Source: Sclerodactyla briareus (taxonomy: Eukaryota > Echinodermata > Holothuroidea > Dendrochirotida > Sclerodactylidae). From it: a stretch of DNA of 64,000 nt. Position numbers and translations under genes: made by a program. The notes beneath the pieces are model-generated. The model saw only the letters and a program-made list of their open reading frames with translations. It did no database searches and was not told where the DNA came from. Shown piece by piece: positions 21,735 to 31,222 of the stretch; positions within the stretch are counted from its first letter, which is position 1; every line of letters starts with the position of its first letter. The stretch lies in the NCBI GenBank assembly GCA_026419785.1, contig JAODTK010002555.1:434001-498000 (forward strand), written 5' to 3'.

Positions 21735-22610
21735 GTTCACTTTTTTTCATCCCGAACGAAACTTTGAGGATTTGTATAAAGCTTCCCCAAGCTGAAATTC
21801 AGATGGGTGTTTTGTAACCCTACGCGCTGATCCTCCCGTAAATTGTGACTTGCCTACCATCGAGGAAACTCGAAAGGCATTGGAGCAATTGAAGGTTGGA
21901 GAGGCACAATTGAAGGGTGGAGAGTCGGGAAGCCTATCCGCATGGGCCTTCAAGTGTCTTGGGCCAAGACTAAGATCCAGTCTTTTGGTGCATCTTGGAC
22001 CTCTACTCTACTGTTTTTGAGTCGGTACCGGTCTTGGGTAAGAGGGTCGAGGTCACTGAGTCTTTTCTTAACCTTTGCAGTGTCATCAATGGCTCTGGGT
22101 CTCGCGAGCTGAGTTAGTAGACGCGCCCTGGGCTGGCTTGTGGAGTCATGAGGTCACTGGAAGTGGCGTCTGGCGATCACGCTATCTGTGCAAAAGAACC
22201 AAGCCACGTGTTTTGGCTCTGTTGTGCTTCCAGTCTTGCTTTATTCTAGCGAGGCTTTGACGCTCACTGCTGGCTGAGGCGTTGGCTGGTTTTCTTTCTT
22301 AACCACCTCGCTTCGTCGCATCATTAGTAACCGCTTGCAACCCGTGTGTCTAATACCAGGTTGCTCGAGGAGACCTGGATGGTGAGGGTCCAGCTGCCTG
22401 ATTCGTGATCGCTTCTTCGAATTCTGTCTGTACGGGATCCGGTGGGTTGGGGCTGCCTGCCAGAACTTGCCTCGTAGCTTTTGGTTAGCGCAGCTTCGTG
22501 GGTTAGGTGGGGTGGGTCAGGCCCAGGCCTGGTCGCTTGCCCGGAGGAGGCCGGGTGACTTCCAGGCATGTTCCCCATGAGTGAGTGAGTGAGTGAGTGA
22601 GTGAGTGAAC
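21735..22610 (+). mobile_element. LINE copy with large internal deletion and (GAGT)n tail
   Basis: Plus-strand translation gives DPPVNCDLPTIEETRKALEQ and LKVGEA, the linker just before the reverse transcriptase. It then jumps directly to the post-catalytic part: GLQVSWAKTKIQSFGA, then GVWRSRYLCKRTKPRV, SVVLPVLLYSSEALTLTAG, LRRIISNRL, and finally AWSLARRRPGDFQA near the C-terminus. The whole catalytic fingers-palm region is missing, so the copy is internally deleted. The element ends in (GAGT)n at 22579-22608, a simple-repeat tail instead of poly(A). It interrupts duplication copy A and is absent from copy B, so it inserted after the duplication. Confidence 0.8.
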
Positions 22611-23029
22611 GAAACCGTAGAACTAGACCGCCCTAAAACCCTAAGACGAATAATGTTATCTATGCATAAATAGTATCTATATAGTAGGGCTAAAGTGCTT
22701 GTAGGAGATATAACAAATCATTCATGCAATGATCCGGGAGCTGTCTGCATGAAAAGTATACCAACGGCAACGATCGAAAGGAACGAAATAGTGACGACCC
22801 ATTCTAACAAACTGTGATTTCTGCTTGGGGTGAATAAAAATTTAAGCTATATTGATCCGCATTTTTACTCAGAATGATTTTTTATTGTGTATTATTTGGG
22901 GCTTGATTATGTTAGTATAATAGATTGCAGAATGAGGCGGTTCACCTCTTCTATAAAATGTACCCAAACTAAAATGACTGACGAGCATGAGAAATTTCTC
23001 CAACGAAGGAACTGAAGGGCCTTGAAGAC
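22611..23029. other. No recognisable gene
   Basis: AT-rich sequence between the LINE and the next repeat. No counterpart noticed in copy B. Confidence 0.3.
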
Positions 23030-23765
23030 TACCACATAAAACCCGGAAGCTAAAAAGGCTTAGTGATTCCTTCACTGATCCTCATCCTGACCAAGTTAAG
23101 CACTGTCGACATATACTCATTATGAGGAGCCCACATACCAAGAGCTCCATCCATCTAAGTGGTGGGTGAGCTATAGACTTCCCCATTTTCCCGATAAGAC
23201 CCCTGGCGAAAACGTTCATGTACTTCCCATGGAACTGCATAATTGCAAATTTCATTTGACCGGACGATCTTTCTTGAACTGTATAGTGTTACCAGATTAT
23301 TGTACCTTTTACCTCTCTTGACCTTTGACCTGACCCCAAAACAACAGGGCCATGTACTCAATGAGGGAGAGGAGAACCCAAATACCAGGAATGCGCTTCA
23401 TTCATGCAGGTGAGGTCGAGTCGAGTCTTTCTCAAGAAAAAAAAAAAAAAATCTCCCGACAATGACGATAGAGTCTACACCACAAAAAATGTGTTTCATG
23501 TAGTTCCCATAGGAATGCTGCATCTCAAATTTCACCCTGATCAGACGAAGCATTCTGGACTTAACACGTTTACAAGATATTCAGACTTCGACTTCTCTGA
23601 CCTGTAATGACCTTCGATGGAACCCCAAGGCCCCAATAGGGATCATGTACTCAGTATGAGCAGGTGAGGTCAGGTCGTCATGTTAACGAGCTATACACAC
23701 ACACACACACGTAGACACACAAACATACACGCACAGACGCACACACACACATGCACAATGCCATT
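23030..23765 (+). repeat. TGACCT-family repeat, three units, ending in (AC)n
   Basis: Units are marked by CATATACTCATTATGAGG (23108), CATGTACTCAATGAGG (23351) and CATGTACTCAGTATGAGC (23645), each preceded by a TGACC(T/A)-rich stretch such as TTGACCTTTGACCTGACCCC. It closes with an AC-rich tract from 23695 to 23755. The same build is seen at 33200-34085 and 53740-54553. A poly-A run at 23440-23453 lies inside. Confidence 0.7.
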
Positions 23766-24540
23766 GACTGCTTTGATCCCTCTGACTTCGTCAAGGAATA
23801 CAAACGAAATGTCGCAGTTTCGGTTCTAGTTATTTTCTTACTTTCTCCTTAAAATCTAACAATATTAGGAATGCATATAGGAATGCATAATATGCGATGA
23901 ACAATGTTGAATTTCAGCCCTAGTTGGTGCTAAATCTTCTTCTAGTTCGGTGGTTTACTGCTATGATTAGACATTTTTCGATGCCTAAATTCCACTTATA
24001 TTCGCACCCTTTCTTTGGTGATCGAGTGACGATGCAATGATGTATGCCTACAGCTATTAGGCACTTGGGCCTAGATCTGTCGCCCCTAACTACTCTTCAC
24101 GCTGTCGTGTATGGCGCAGTGAGCATGACACTATTTGTGTGTTACTCTACTTACGATTGTACGCGACAAGGTAATGTATTAGTACGTTTGTACACTCACC
24201 TTGTCCTGTGTTACCCATACCACAAACGGGGATCAGTCCTATACATGGTCCTATATGATATCATGGGTTAATATTGGCATGTGTACAGTCTCTAATCCGG
24301 CGTTAGTTTATTAATGTAGGCCAACTGGCTTTGCGAGTATATGGTACCACTCAGGTTGGAACATCCTCGTTCCAAATCAACTTGAGGTAAAAGAACAACG
24401 AAACTAGGACTTTTTGGCGAAAAACTGATTTGTAGAGGTAAACCTGCCGAAGAAATTCATTGCAGCAATCCTTTTTAATTATTCTTGCATTTTGCTAACA
24501 GCCCCGGGGATCGGCGTTATCTGAAATGGAAGGCTTATAA
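23766..24540. other. Copy A block 4 and flanks
   Basis: 24040-24320 aligns with 46787-47045 (TTTGTGTGTTAC, GTACGTTTGTACACTC, CTTGTCCTGTGTT-like phrases). No frame is conserved between the copies here, so it is probably intronic. Confidence 0.45.
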
Positions 24541-25365
24541 GGCCCTTTCACACGACAACCGATTCAAATGGTTCACGCCCCTCGGGTTCCGTGTGAAAGC
24601 GGTTCTTCTGGTTCCTGACCCCGCGATTCCGCTCCTACTTCAGAGGTGGAGCAGGACCCGCGTTGCCTCGAGGCCACCCACTGAGCTGGAGTGAAAACTG
24701 TCGTGTGAAAGCAGTTCAGCTCCTACACCGGGGCGAGACGAAGGTCATTTCCGGTATGGCTGGGATGGAGACGTCGAGGCTGTCGTAAACAACAGATAGG
24801 CCCATTTCCCCGGGTATAGGTCATCGGCTTCTTTTTATGCTGCGTTTGTAAGTGTAATCCGATGCGGAGAATTTAGGGCATAAATGAGGATTTTTATTGT
24901 TTCTGTTTGTTCGTCCGAAAGTGCATCTGAAACAATTAATTGGGGTTCTAGGGACAGATCATCCCAACCATCATTCGCAACTAACTCTCTGTAGGCCTAC
25001 ATTACGCTCCACGAAAATCATGAATAGTCAAAGTGCGGAATCAGGGACTGTTTGGTCGGACATGAGGTTGCGACTACTATTGACATATGGAGTGAGGAGA
25101 GCATCCGTGAAAAAATTGGACGGGGACCCGCCGTATTCGGTCGTTTACAAGGAGATTGTCAGGAAATTGGAGGAGAGGGGATTCGCAAGAACTTTGACAC
25201 AACTAAGGACAAAGTTAGCGCCTAAAGAGAGTACCGCGATTACATCGACCACAACAATAAAATCGGGAAATTATCGCAAAAACATTGAAACGCGGTGAAA
25301 AACTGGACCTGAATCTGGGGGATCGCCCAACAGCCCAGCCAGTGGCCGTTTTTTTCTAATTTCTA
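24541..25365 (+). mobile_element. PIF-Harbinger-type DNA transposon fragment
   Basis: It begins with GGCCCTTTCACACGACAACC directly after TTATAA, so a TAA-type 3-bp target site is possible; inner motifs GTGTGAAAGCGGTTC (24590) and CGTGTGAAAGCAGTTC (24699) repeat parts of the end. It carries a Myb/SANT-like protein gene (25020-25298). No DDE transposase and no right terminal repeat are seen before copy A homology resumes near 25370, so the element is truncated. It lies in a gap of the A/B alignment and is absent from copy B. Confidence 0.65.
25020..25298 (+). CDS. Harbinger Myb/SANT-like DNA-binding protein, truncated
   Basis: A 92-codon frame starts MNSQSAESGTVWSDMRLRLL. The tryptophan-led first helix (VWSDMRLRLLLTYG), then VVYKEIVRKLEERGFARTLT and QLRTKLAPKE match the trihelix/Myb_DNA-bind_4 type proteins that accompany the transposase in PIF-Harbinger elements and help it bind the ends. 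I chose the ATG at 25020 because the domain starts right after it; the frame is open upstream to 24897. The expected third helix and the C-terminal part are disturbed (after TKLAPKE) and the protein is shorter than the usual 200 or more residues, so it is probably not functional. Confidence 0.65.
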   Translation: MNSQSAESGTVWSDMRLRLLLTYGVRRASVKKLDGDPPYSVVYKEIVRKLEERGFARTLTQLRTKLAPKESTAITSTTTIKSGNYRKNIETR

Positions 25366-25369
25366 TAGT

Positions 25370-25720
25370 ATACACAGATGCAAAGTCATTACCCCCTTTC
25401 ACCCTTTCGCCGCTGAATAGAAACTTGCTACTGTAATAACCAGCATAGCGAGCAAAACCAGATAGTATTTCTCTGCTAGAAACTTTGGGGCGGGGACCGT
25501 TAACCCGCAGTATTCCCGCATAGATCTCGTCTATGTGCCTTACCGCGCCTGCAAACCGGGCAGTTGTCCCCTTACCCCATAGATCGATGCAGACTTGAAA
25601 TACACCTCTTGTGAACTTGGTATATCAAGGCAGTGCGTCACGAAGCCAGTAGCAAAGCACTGGTGGGGAAGGAGGTGAGTAGACGAACGGTGCGAGAGGT
25701 CTCGTGCCTTTCCTTTTAAT
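25370..25720. other. Copy A block 5, possibly exonic on minus strand
   Basis: Aligns with 47260-47600. In A the minus strand has an open stretch VRHIDEIYAGILRVNG...PKVSSREILSGFARYAGYY; the copy B reading is shifted and partly broken. No splice pair was found, so coding status is unclear. Confidence 0.3.
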
Positions 25721-25766
25721 CGAATTATAAAAGAGAAATATATGTCGTGGTCAGTAGACCGCTTAC

Positions 25767-26011
25767 CTGACAGGACTTCGTGAAAATAGTCAAGTTGTCT
25801 TGGACTGCTTTTCTGCTCACAGGAATGCTGAAGGCAATTCCGCTCCAGCCAAACCGCCCTAAGTAATTTATTTGCGGTTCCGCACTCGTGGTCATCGCCG
25901 CATTCAGAGGAGAAGCACTAGTCCTTTGAGGAATACCATATTCTAGTATCATTGAATCTAATTGTGCTGTTTTGACACCAATCGGTTTCGCGAACGCAAT
26001 ATTTCGATTCA
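25767..26011 (-). pseudogene. Conserved internal exon of duplicated host gene, copy A
   Basis: Minus strand: acceptor TTTGAACAG, then 245 bases open throughout (NRNIAFAKPIGVKTAQLDSM, ILEYGIPQRTS, NAAMTTSAEPQINYLGRFGW, SGIAFSIPVSRKAVQDNLTI, FTKSCQ), then donor CAG|GTAAGC. Copy B at 48040-48291 keeps both splice sites (TTTTAACAG acceptor, GTAAGTG donor) and most of the phrases (YLGR..WSG.AFSIP, FTKSC). Conservation of both splice sites in two diverged copies is strong evidence for a real exon. The protein family is not recognised. Copy A is open, so it could still be used; the downstream exon at 19.2 kb is damaged. Confidence 0.6.
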
Positions 26012-26080
26012 CTGTTCAAATGGATGACCGTCGTAAGCTAGCTACAGGGTACGTACAGTTTGTTCAGTTGAAGTTCCTAG

Positions 26081-27250
26081 TTCCATTCGCGGTACTGGCT
26101 CCGTGACTTGAAGTACAGTTATGCATGGGTGAGCGCTTGTATGCAATCGGCAGGGTGTTTTTAATGCGATTCATCAGTTCTCCTAAAGTCTGAAAGTTGT
26201 TTCAGGTTGACAGTTCACAGTTCCATTCGCGGTACTGGCTCCGTGACTTGAAGTACAGTTATGCATGGGTGAGCGCTTGTATGCAATCGGCAGGGTGTTT
26301 TTAATGCGATTCATCAGTTCTCCTAAAGTCTGAAAGTTGTTTCAGGTTGACAGTTCACAGTTCCATTCGCGGTACTGGCTCCGTGACTTGAAGTACAGTT
26401 ATGCATGGGTGAGCGCTTGTATGCAATCGGCAGGGTGTTTTTAATGCGATTCATCAGTTCTCCTAAAGTCTGAAAGTTGTTTCAGGTTGACAGTTCACAG
26501 TTCCATTCGCGGTACTGGCTCCGTGACTTGAAGTACAGTTATGCATGGGTGAGCGCTTGTATGCAATCGGCAGGGTGTTTTTAATGCGATTCATCAGTTC
26601 TCCTAAAGTCTGAAAGTTGTTTCAGGTTGACAGTTCACAGTTCCATTCGCGGTACTGGCTCCGTGACTTGAAGTACAGTTATGCATGGGTGAGCGCTTGT
26701 ATGCAATCGGCAGGGTGTTTTTAATGCGATTCATCAGTTCTCCTAAAGTCTGAAAGTTGTTTCAGGTTGACAGTTCACAGTTCCATTCGCGGTACTGGCT
26801 CCGTGACTTGAAGTACAGTTATGCATGGGTGAGCGCTTGTATGCAATCGGCAGGGTGTTTTTAATGCGATTCATCAGTTCTCCTAAAGTCTGAAAGTTGT
26901 TTCAGGTTGACAGTTCACAGTTCCATTCGCGGTACTGGCTCCGTGACTTGAAGTACAGTTATGCATGGGTGAGCGCTTGTATGCAATCGGCAGGGTGTTT
27001 TTAATGCGATTCATCAGTTCTCCTAAAGTCTGAAAGTTGTTTCAGGTTGACAGTTCACAGTTCCATTCGCGGTACTGGCTCCGTGACTTGAAGTACAGTT
27101 ATGCATGGGTGAGCGCTTGTATGCAATCGGCAGGGTGTTTTTAATGCGATTCATCAGTTCTCCTAAAGTCTGAAAGTTGTTTCAGGTTGACAGTTCACAG
27201 TTCCATTCGCGGTACTGGCTCCGTGACTTGAAGTACAGTTATGCATGGGT
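26081..27250 (+). repeat. Nearly perfect 140-bp tandem array, 8.4 units
   Basis: TTCCATTCGCGGTACTGGCT recurs at 26081, 26221, 26361, 26501, 26641, 26781, 26921, 27061 and 27201, always 140 bases apart. By eye all units after the first junction are identical. The last unit stops after ATGCATGGGT at 27250. Copy B has a single diverged unit (about 48365-48490), so the array arose in copy A, recently, within what is probably the intron just upstream of the 26011 exon. Confidence 0.98.
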
Positions 27251-27410
27251 ACAACAAGGCCCGGGCCGCACCTGTCCCCTACCTCCCAGAGGTACCTACG
27301 GATTGCGCCGAATGAGAGCTACGAGGAGGTTCCGTTGTCGGCCCCAAACTGATGGGGTCCCGTTCCGAGATACAGGTTGGACGGGTCCGTCCAATCGGAG
27401 GCATGCTATA
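27251..27410 (+). pseudogene. Possible receptor-kinase juxtamembrane exon remnant
   Basis: Plus-strand reading: YNKARAAPVPYLPEVPTD, then in the next frame NESYEEVPLSAPN, then back to MGSRSEIQVGRV and IGGMLYD. The order (proline-rich tyrosine motif, YEEVPL, then RSEIQxGRVxxGG) resembles the juxtamembrane segment leading into the glycine loop of an animal receptor tyrosine kinase. Two frame changes and a stop make it a pseudoexon. The match is short and by eye, so confidence is low. It abuts the 140-bp array exactly. Confidence 0.25.
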
Positions 27411-27729
27411 TGACCAAAGCAAACAGTATTTTCAAGAAATCTGGCAACTGATCCTTCCATTCCTATACTCCTCCCGAGGACCATGTCATCGTGGTTAAAA
27501 GCGAAGCACTGTTTTATATAGTCCCCTACCACGATATTTTTCCATAATGTAACTTCGCGCAAAACAAAACACACCTGATTGGTTGAGATATAGCATTTTG
27601 GTGTTAAAACGCACCTCCACTGAGTGCATATGCTATACAGCCCCGTAATGAAGGGCGGTGGCTGCTCACTCAGCTCGAGGTGAGGCTATATCCCTATAGA
27701 CTCTCATCCATTGCTAACACACCCAGTAT
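27411..27729. other. No recognisable gene
   Basis: A minus frame of 92 codons (27296-27574) is the complement of the candidate exon and shows no domain. Confidence 0.3.
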
Positions 27730-28150
27730 CCTGGGCATAGTCAGTCGAGTGTGGGTCATTGTCAATCCCAAAGTGACTCATATGTGCTTCCCCCCCCCAA
27801 AGGTCCGTCAAAGTGACTCAGGGGTGTGTCATTTCAGTCAGATTATGTGGAAATGGAGGAAAAGTTGGCCGTTGGTGGTCATTCCATTTAAGTGACTGAG
27901 GGGTGCAATAATGTACATGAAAATCTCCGCCCCCTTTGACTCCATTCTTCCCGGGTATAGTGGGTGCTTCATACAATCGACAGGTTGCATATTAAAGGCA
28001 GAGGTTCAACCTTCCTCCAAGGGGGTGCCATTTAGAAATGTTCAGGGGCGGCAACAAGCACCACTTATGGCCAACTCCAGGGTTTTAAAAATGAGGGATG
28101 GCAAGGGGTGGTACCCATCTTTTGGGGACATTTTCGAATGTTTAAATCAC
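27730..28150 (+). repeat. Dispersed repeat with AAGTGACT-(G)GGGTG units
   Basis: AAGTGACTCATATG, AAGTGACTCAGGGGTGTGTC and AAGTGACTGAGGGGTGCAAT occur about 50-75 bases apart. Related phrases recur at 51930-51995 (AAGTGACTGTGGGTGTAATC, AATTGACTGGGGGGTGCAAT), so the two regions share a family. A poly-C run lies at 27789-27798. Confidence 0.55.
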
Positions 28151-29250
28151 TAATTCGACCAGCGTCATTAAAGATATTGGGATTTGATATGGTGGAGAGT
28201 TGAACAAAGGCAGCATATGAGAGGAACTATATGAGAGAACAGTTCAAAAAATTGTGTACAATGTCGCCTACCACCAATACAGACTACCACTAATACACAT
28301 ACATATGTGACCTTACACTACCACTAATACTAGGAGGGACCTGGGGAAGCTTCAGTCAACTTGTTTCAATTCTTTGAGCCCCCACAGATTTTGTCCTGAA
28401 TGCTGATATGGTAAATCAATGATGAACAATCAGTGAACATGTTATGTACCTCCTTCTCCAGGCGGTGGCTATTGGAGTTCTTGGGGGAATCCTCCCCCCC
28501 AACATTGGTAAATCACCTTTTGACTTGGAACTCTTTCTCTCCCCCACGCTCTAACATTTGTAACATCTGATGATCTTATGGGATGAGGTATCAGTGGCGT
28601 ACCACGGGGGATGAGTCAGAACCCCCCCCCCCCCATGACCCAAGTAATCAATATTTTAACACAAACCTGATATTATCAGTTCAGTAAAGTTTTTGCAGCT
28701 GTTTTTAGCAAACATAGCGTCAGCATGTGGGCCTAGGGGCCCATAATGGTACTTATCTGCATAGGGAGGGTGAGGTTGTTTACCCTATTGAATCTATGAA
28801 TATTATTCCTAGTAATTACATGTCACTGCCCTAAACACATGCCTAGCAAGCGATGAACTCATTTGGTCTTGCAAACAAGACGTTATAACAAAAAAATCTC
28901 AAAAAAGTCCGTGTACCATAAACATCACACGTATTACACCTTATCAGATGTTTCCTTTGAAGCGCCCCACTACGTTCTGAATGAGGTAAATATTACGCTT
29001 CGTGATTGTTTGTAGAGTTAACAGGTGGCCAATGACAGAGCCAATCCTTTTACCATTGCTATCCTATTCATACAATATAATTACCCAATTCCGTCCAGAA
29101 TGCCCAAATTCCTTGATGAATGCCAAAATCTTGTACAATTATTGTTGTAATTCATATACTATTCTATGAATATAATACCGACTGAGATGTGCAGGCGGGT
29201 AAAGCGCGGACGTGTATATCCCAGCAGAAACAACCTTTGTGAACCACGTT
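28151..29250. other. No recognisable gene
   Basis: Short duplication ACTACCACTAATAC (28285 and 28318). A poly-C run at 28622-28634. Otherwise AT-rich, no convincing frame. Confidence 0.35.
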
Positions 29251-29254
29251 TAGA

Positions 29255-29500
29255 GGAAGCACATTTGACCTCCAGTGACTTTGAAATGCGCCACCTGTTG
29301 TTCAGGACCAGCTGTGGTCCACATTCTCCAAGTTTTGTTTAAAATACGACACAGTTCGAAAAATCGCATAACTTATGCAAACTTGACCTCCCGTGACCTT
29401 GGAATGACCTTCATGTTGTTAAAGACCAACTGCAGTTCACTTTCTTCAAGTTTCGTTCAAATCGACAAAGTTAGAAAACTCGTGAAAAAAAAGTTTTCGC
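29255..29500 (+). repeat. TGACCT-family repeat, two units
   Basis: TTGACCTCCAGTGACTTTGA and TTGACCTCCCGTGACCTTGG are 115 bases apart. Each is followed by AGACCA/GGACCA..CTG..GT.CAC and TTCTCCAAGTTT/TTCTTCAAGTTT. The phrases also link this to the 43455 and 63 kb repeats (CAAGTTTCGT, CGACAAAGTTAGAAAA). Confidence 0.65.
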
Positions 29501-29585
29501 AACATAGTTTTCGTGTAGTCCATCATTACTCAGTTGCGTGAAGCGTATCAGAACGACGGGAATAATACAACTATTTAGGATGCTC

Positions 29586-29620
29586 CATTCGTGAAGGGTC
29601 TCGCGGACCCTTCACGAATG
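29586..29620. repeat. Perfect 15-bp stem-loop
   Basis: CATTCGTGAAGGGTC, loop TCGCG, GACCCTTCACGAATG; the arms are exact complements. Nearby GACTCGCGGACCTT and GGTCTCGCAGACCCTTTTTT repeat parts of the stem; the final T6 resembles an RNA polymerase III stop. Confidence 0.9.
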
Positions 29621-30150
29621 TCGACTCGCGGACCTTTCTCGCTTTCGGTCTCGCAGACCCTTTTTTCATTTTCAGTGGGCGTTTATTCCTGTGGATAGTG
29701 GCGCTAGTACGTTTTATAAACCTTGCTATCAATTATCAATTATAACTTCGATCTTATATCCGGCGGTGGGTGAGGCCTACAGGGGAGTTAATCTTCATTA
29801 TTTTCTCACAGTGGGGGAAATTGCTGGGGTACCGTAACTCCCCAGCCACGTCCCCGCCTCCAGTGACGTCGCAGGCTTCCATACTGGGGTAACGAACGGG
29901 GAGGCACAGGCATCTTCAGGGGGCCACAAGAATACTGAGCGGAGCGCCACCATTGGTTGGCGCTGAGCCCTTCGAATCTGTGGTTGCGGACGTTAGAAAA
30001 TCCTCCCGCATGCAGGAAGTTCACGCTTGCCACTTACGACCCCCACCTTGCTGAATCCGTGCATGTGCGGTCTGGTAAGCGCGTTTCCATGCAAGCGGGA
30101 GGCGGGCGTATAAAAATCGATCATCGTTATTTTCAATGGAGCGTTCCATG
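29621..30150. other. No confirmed gene
   Basis: Frames on both strands (29806-30033 minus, 29957-30376 plus) run into the GC-rich repeat and are composition artefacts. Confidence 0.35.
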
Positions 30151-30153
30151 CAC

Positions 30154-30260
30154 GCGGGCGAACGGGCGGGCGAACGGGCGGGCGAACGGGCGGGCGGGCG
30201 GGCGGGCGGGCGGGCGGGCGGGCGGGCGGGCGGGCGGGCGGGCGGGCGGGCGGGCGGGCG
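30154..30260. repeat. (CGGG)n microsatellite
   Basis: Three CGGGCGAA units, then about 20 pure GGGC units. Repeated Arg-Pro or Gly-Arg frames across it are artefacts. Such G-runs can fold as quadruplexes. Confidence 0.95.
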
Positions 30261-30825
30261 TTTTCTCGAATCGGTCATGTAACGATTTTTTTCCGCCCGC
30301 CCGCGTGTCCGCGTGGTATTTCGTAATCGATTTCCGGGGATTTCCCTGCAATCTTACCGGCTTGAAGCCCCAATGATGGAGAGTAGAGGACAATTTTGTG
30401 TTCAATAATGTTACAAACAACATTCATAACTGTTTCAACACTTTCACGGGGCGTTTTCTCGAATCGGTCATGTAACGATTTTTTTCCGCCCGCCCGCGTG
30501 TCCGCGTGGTATTTCGTAATCGATTTCCGGGGATTTCCCTGCAATCTTACCGGCTTGTAGCCCGATGAGGAGAGTGGAGGACAATTTTTATGTCAAATAC
30601 TGTTCAAACAACATTCATAACTGTTTCAACACTTTCACGGGGCGTTTTCTCGAATCGGTCATGTAACGATTTTTTTCCGCCCGCCCGCGTGTCGCGTGGT
30701 ATTTCGTAATCGATTTCCGGGGATTTCCCTGCAATCTTACCGGCTTGTAGCCCAATGATGGAGAGTAGAGGGACAATTTTGTGTTCAATAATGTTACAAA
30801 CAACATTCATAACTGTTTCAACACA
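30259..30825 (+). repeat. 192-bp tandem repeat, three units
   Basis: CGTTTTCTCGAATCGGTCAT starts units at 30259, 30452 and 30643 (periods 193 and 191). Each has CCGCCCGCCCGCGTGT, TTCCGGGGATTTCCCTGC, ATCTTACCGGCTTG and ends ACATTCATAACTGTTTCAAC. Units are very similar with a few indels. The (CGGG)n tract sits at the left edge, and each unit carries a short CCGCCCGCCCGCG of the complementary type. Confidence 0.95.
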
Positions 30826-31054
30826 AGGGATGAGACAGATTGTCTCTATTTTTAACGGCCAGACACCTATTTGAACACATATTTTTATGTCTAACCATTG
30901 ATATGTCAAGTATTTGCTAATGAAATCTCCAAAAACCTGTCAATTGTGAAGTTTTAAATAGTGGGCCGTAATCGTTGACATTTAGAACAATGGTTTTCAA
31001 AAAATGAACACCGGTGTTTAGGTTTAAACACTAGTATGCGTCCGGTGTTCGTTC
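30826..31054. other. No recognisable gene
   Basis: AT-rich spacer; contains ACACCGGTGTT and CCGGTGTTCG-like phrases near 31010-31050. Confidence 0.35.
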
Positions 31055-31168
31055 GAATAATAATAATAATATAATAATAATAATAATATAATAATAATAA
31101 TATAATAATAATAATAAATAATAATAATATAATAATAATAATATAATAATAATAATAATAATAATAAT

Positions 31169-31220
<52 letters not shown>

Positions 31221-31222
31221 TA
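31055..31222. repeat. (AAT)n microsatellite
   Basis: About 165 bases of ATA/AAT units with phase slips. Confidence 0.97.

Larger units (their letters stand above)
17935..26211. repeat. Segmental duplication copy A (paired with 41235-48485)
   Basis: Homology to copy B is collinear and in the same orientation, in blocks at about 17935-18660, 18720-20010, 20880-21200, 24040-24320, 25370-25720 and 25735-26211. These pair with 41235-42080, 44960-46260, 46390-46660, 46787-47045, 47260-47600 and 48010-48485. The conserved blocks include both exon-like and apparently intronic sequence. Mobile elements fill many of the gaps. Divergence is visible at every line (many substitutions and short indels), so the duplication is old. 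Confidence 0.85.

Noticed and set aside
26081-27250. Possible CRISPR-like array
   Set aside because: Units are contiguous 140-bp copies without variable spacers, in animal DNA; it is a plain tandem repeat.
29957-30423. Long Arg-Pro/Gly-rich frames on both strands
   Set aside because: Pure translation of the (CGGG)n microsatellite and the 192-bp tandem repeat; no selection needed to keep them open.
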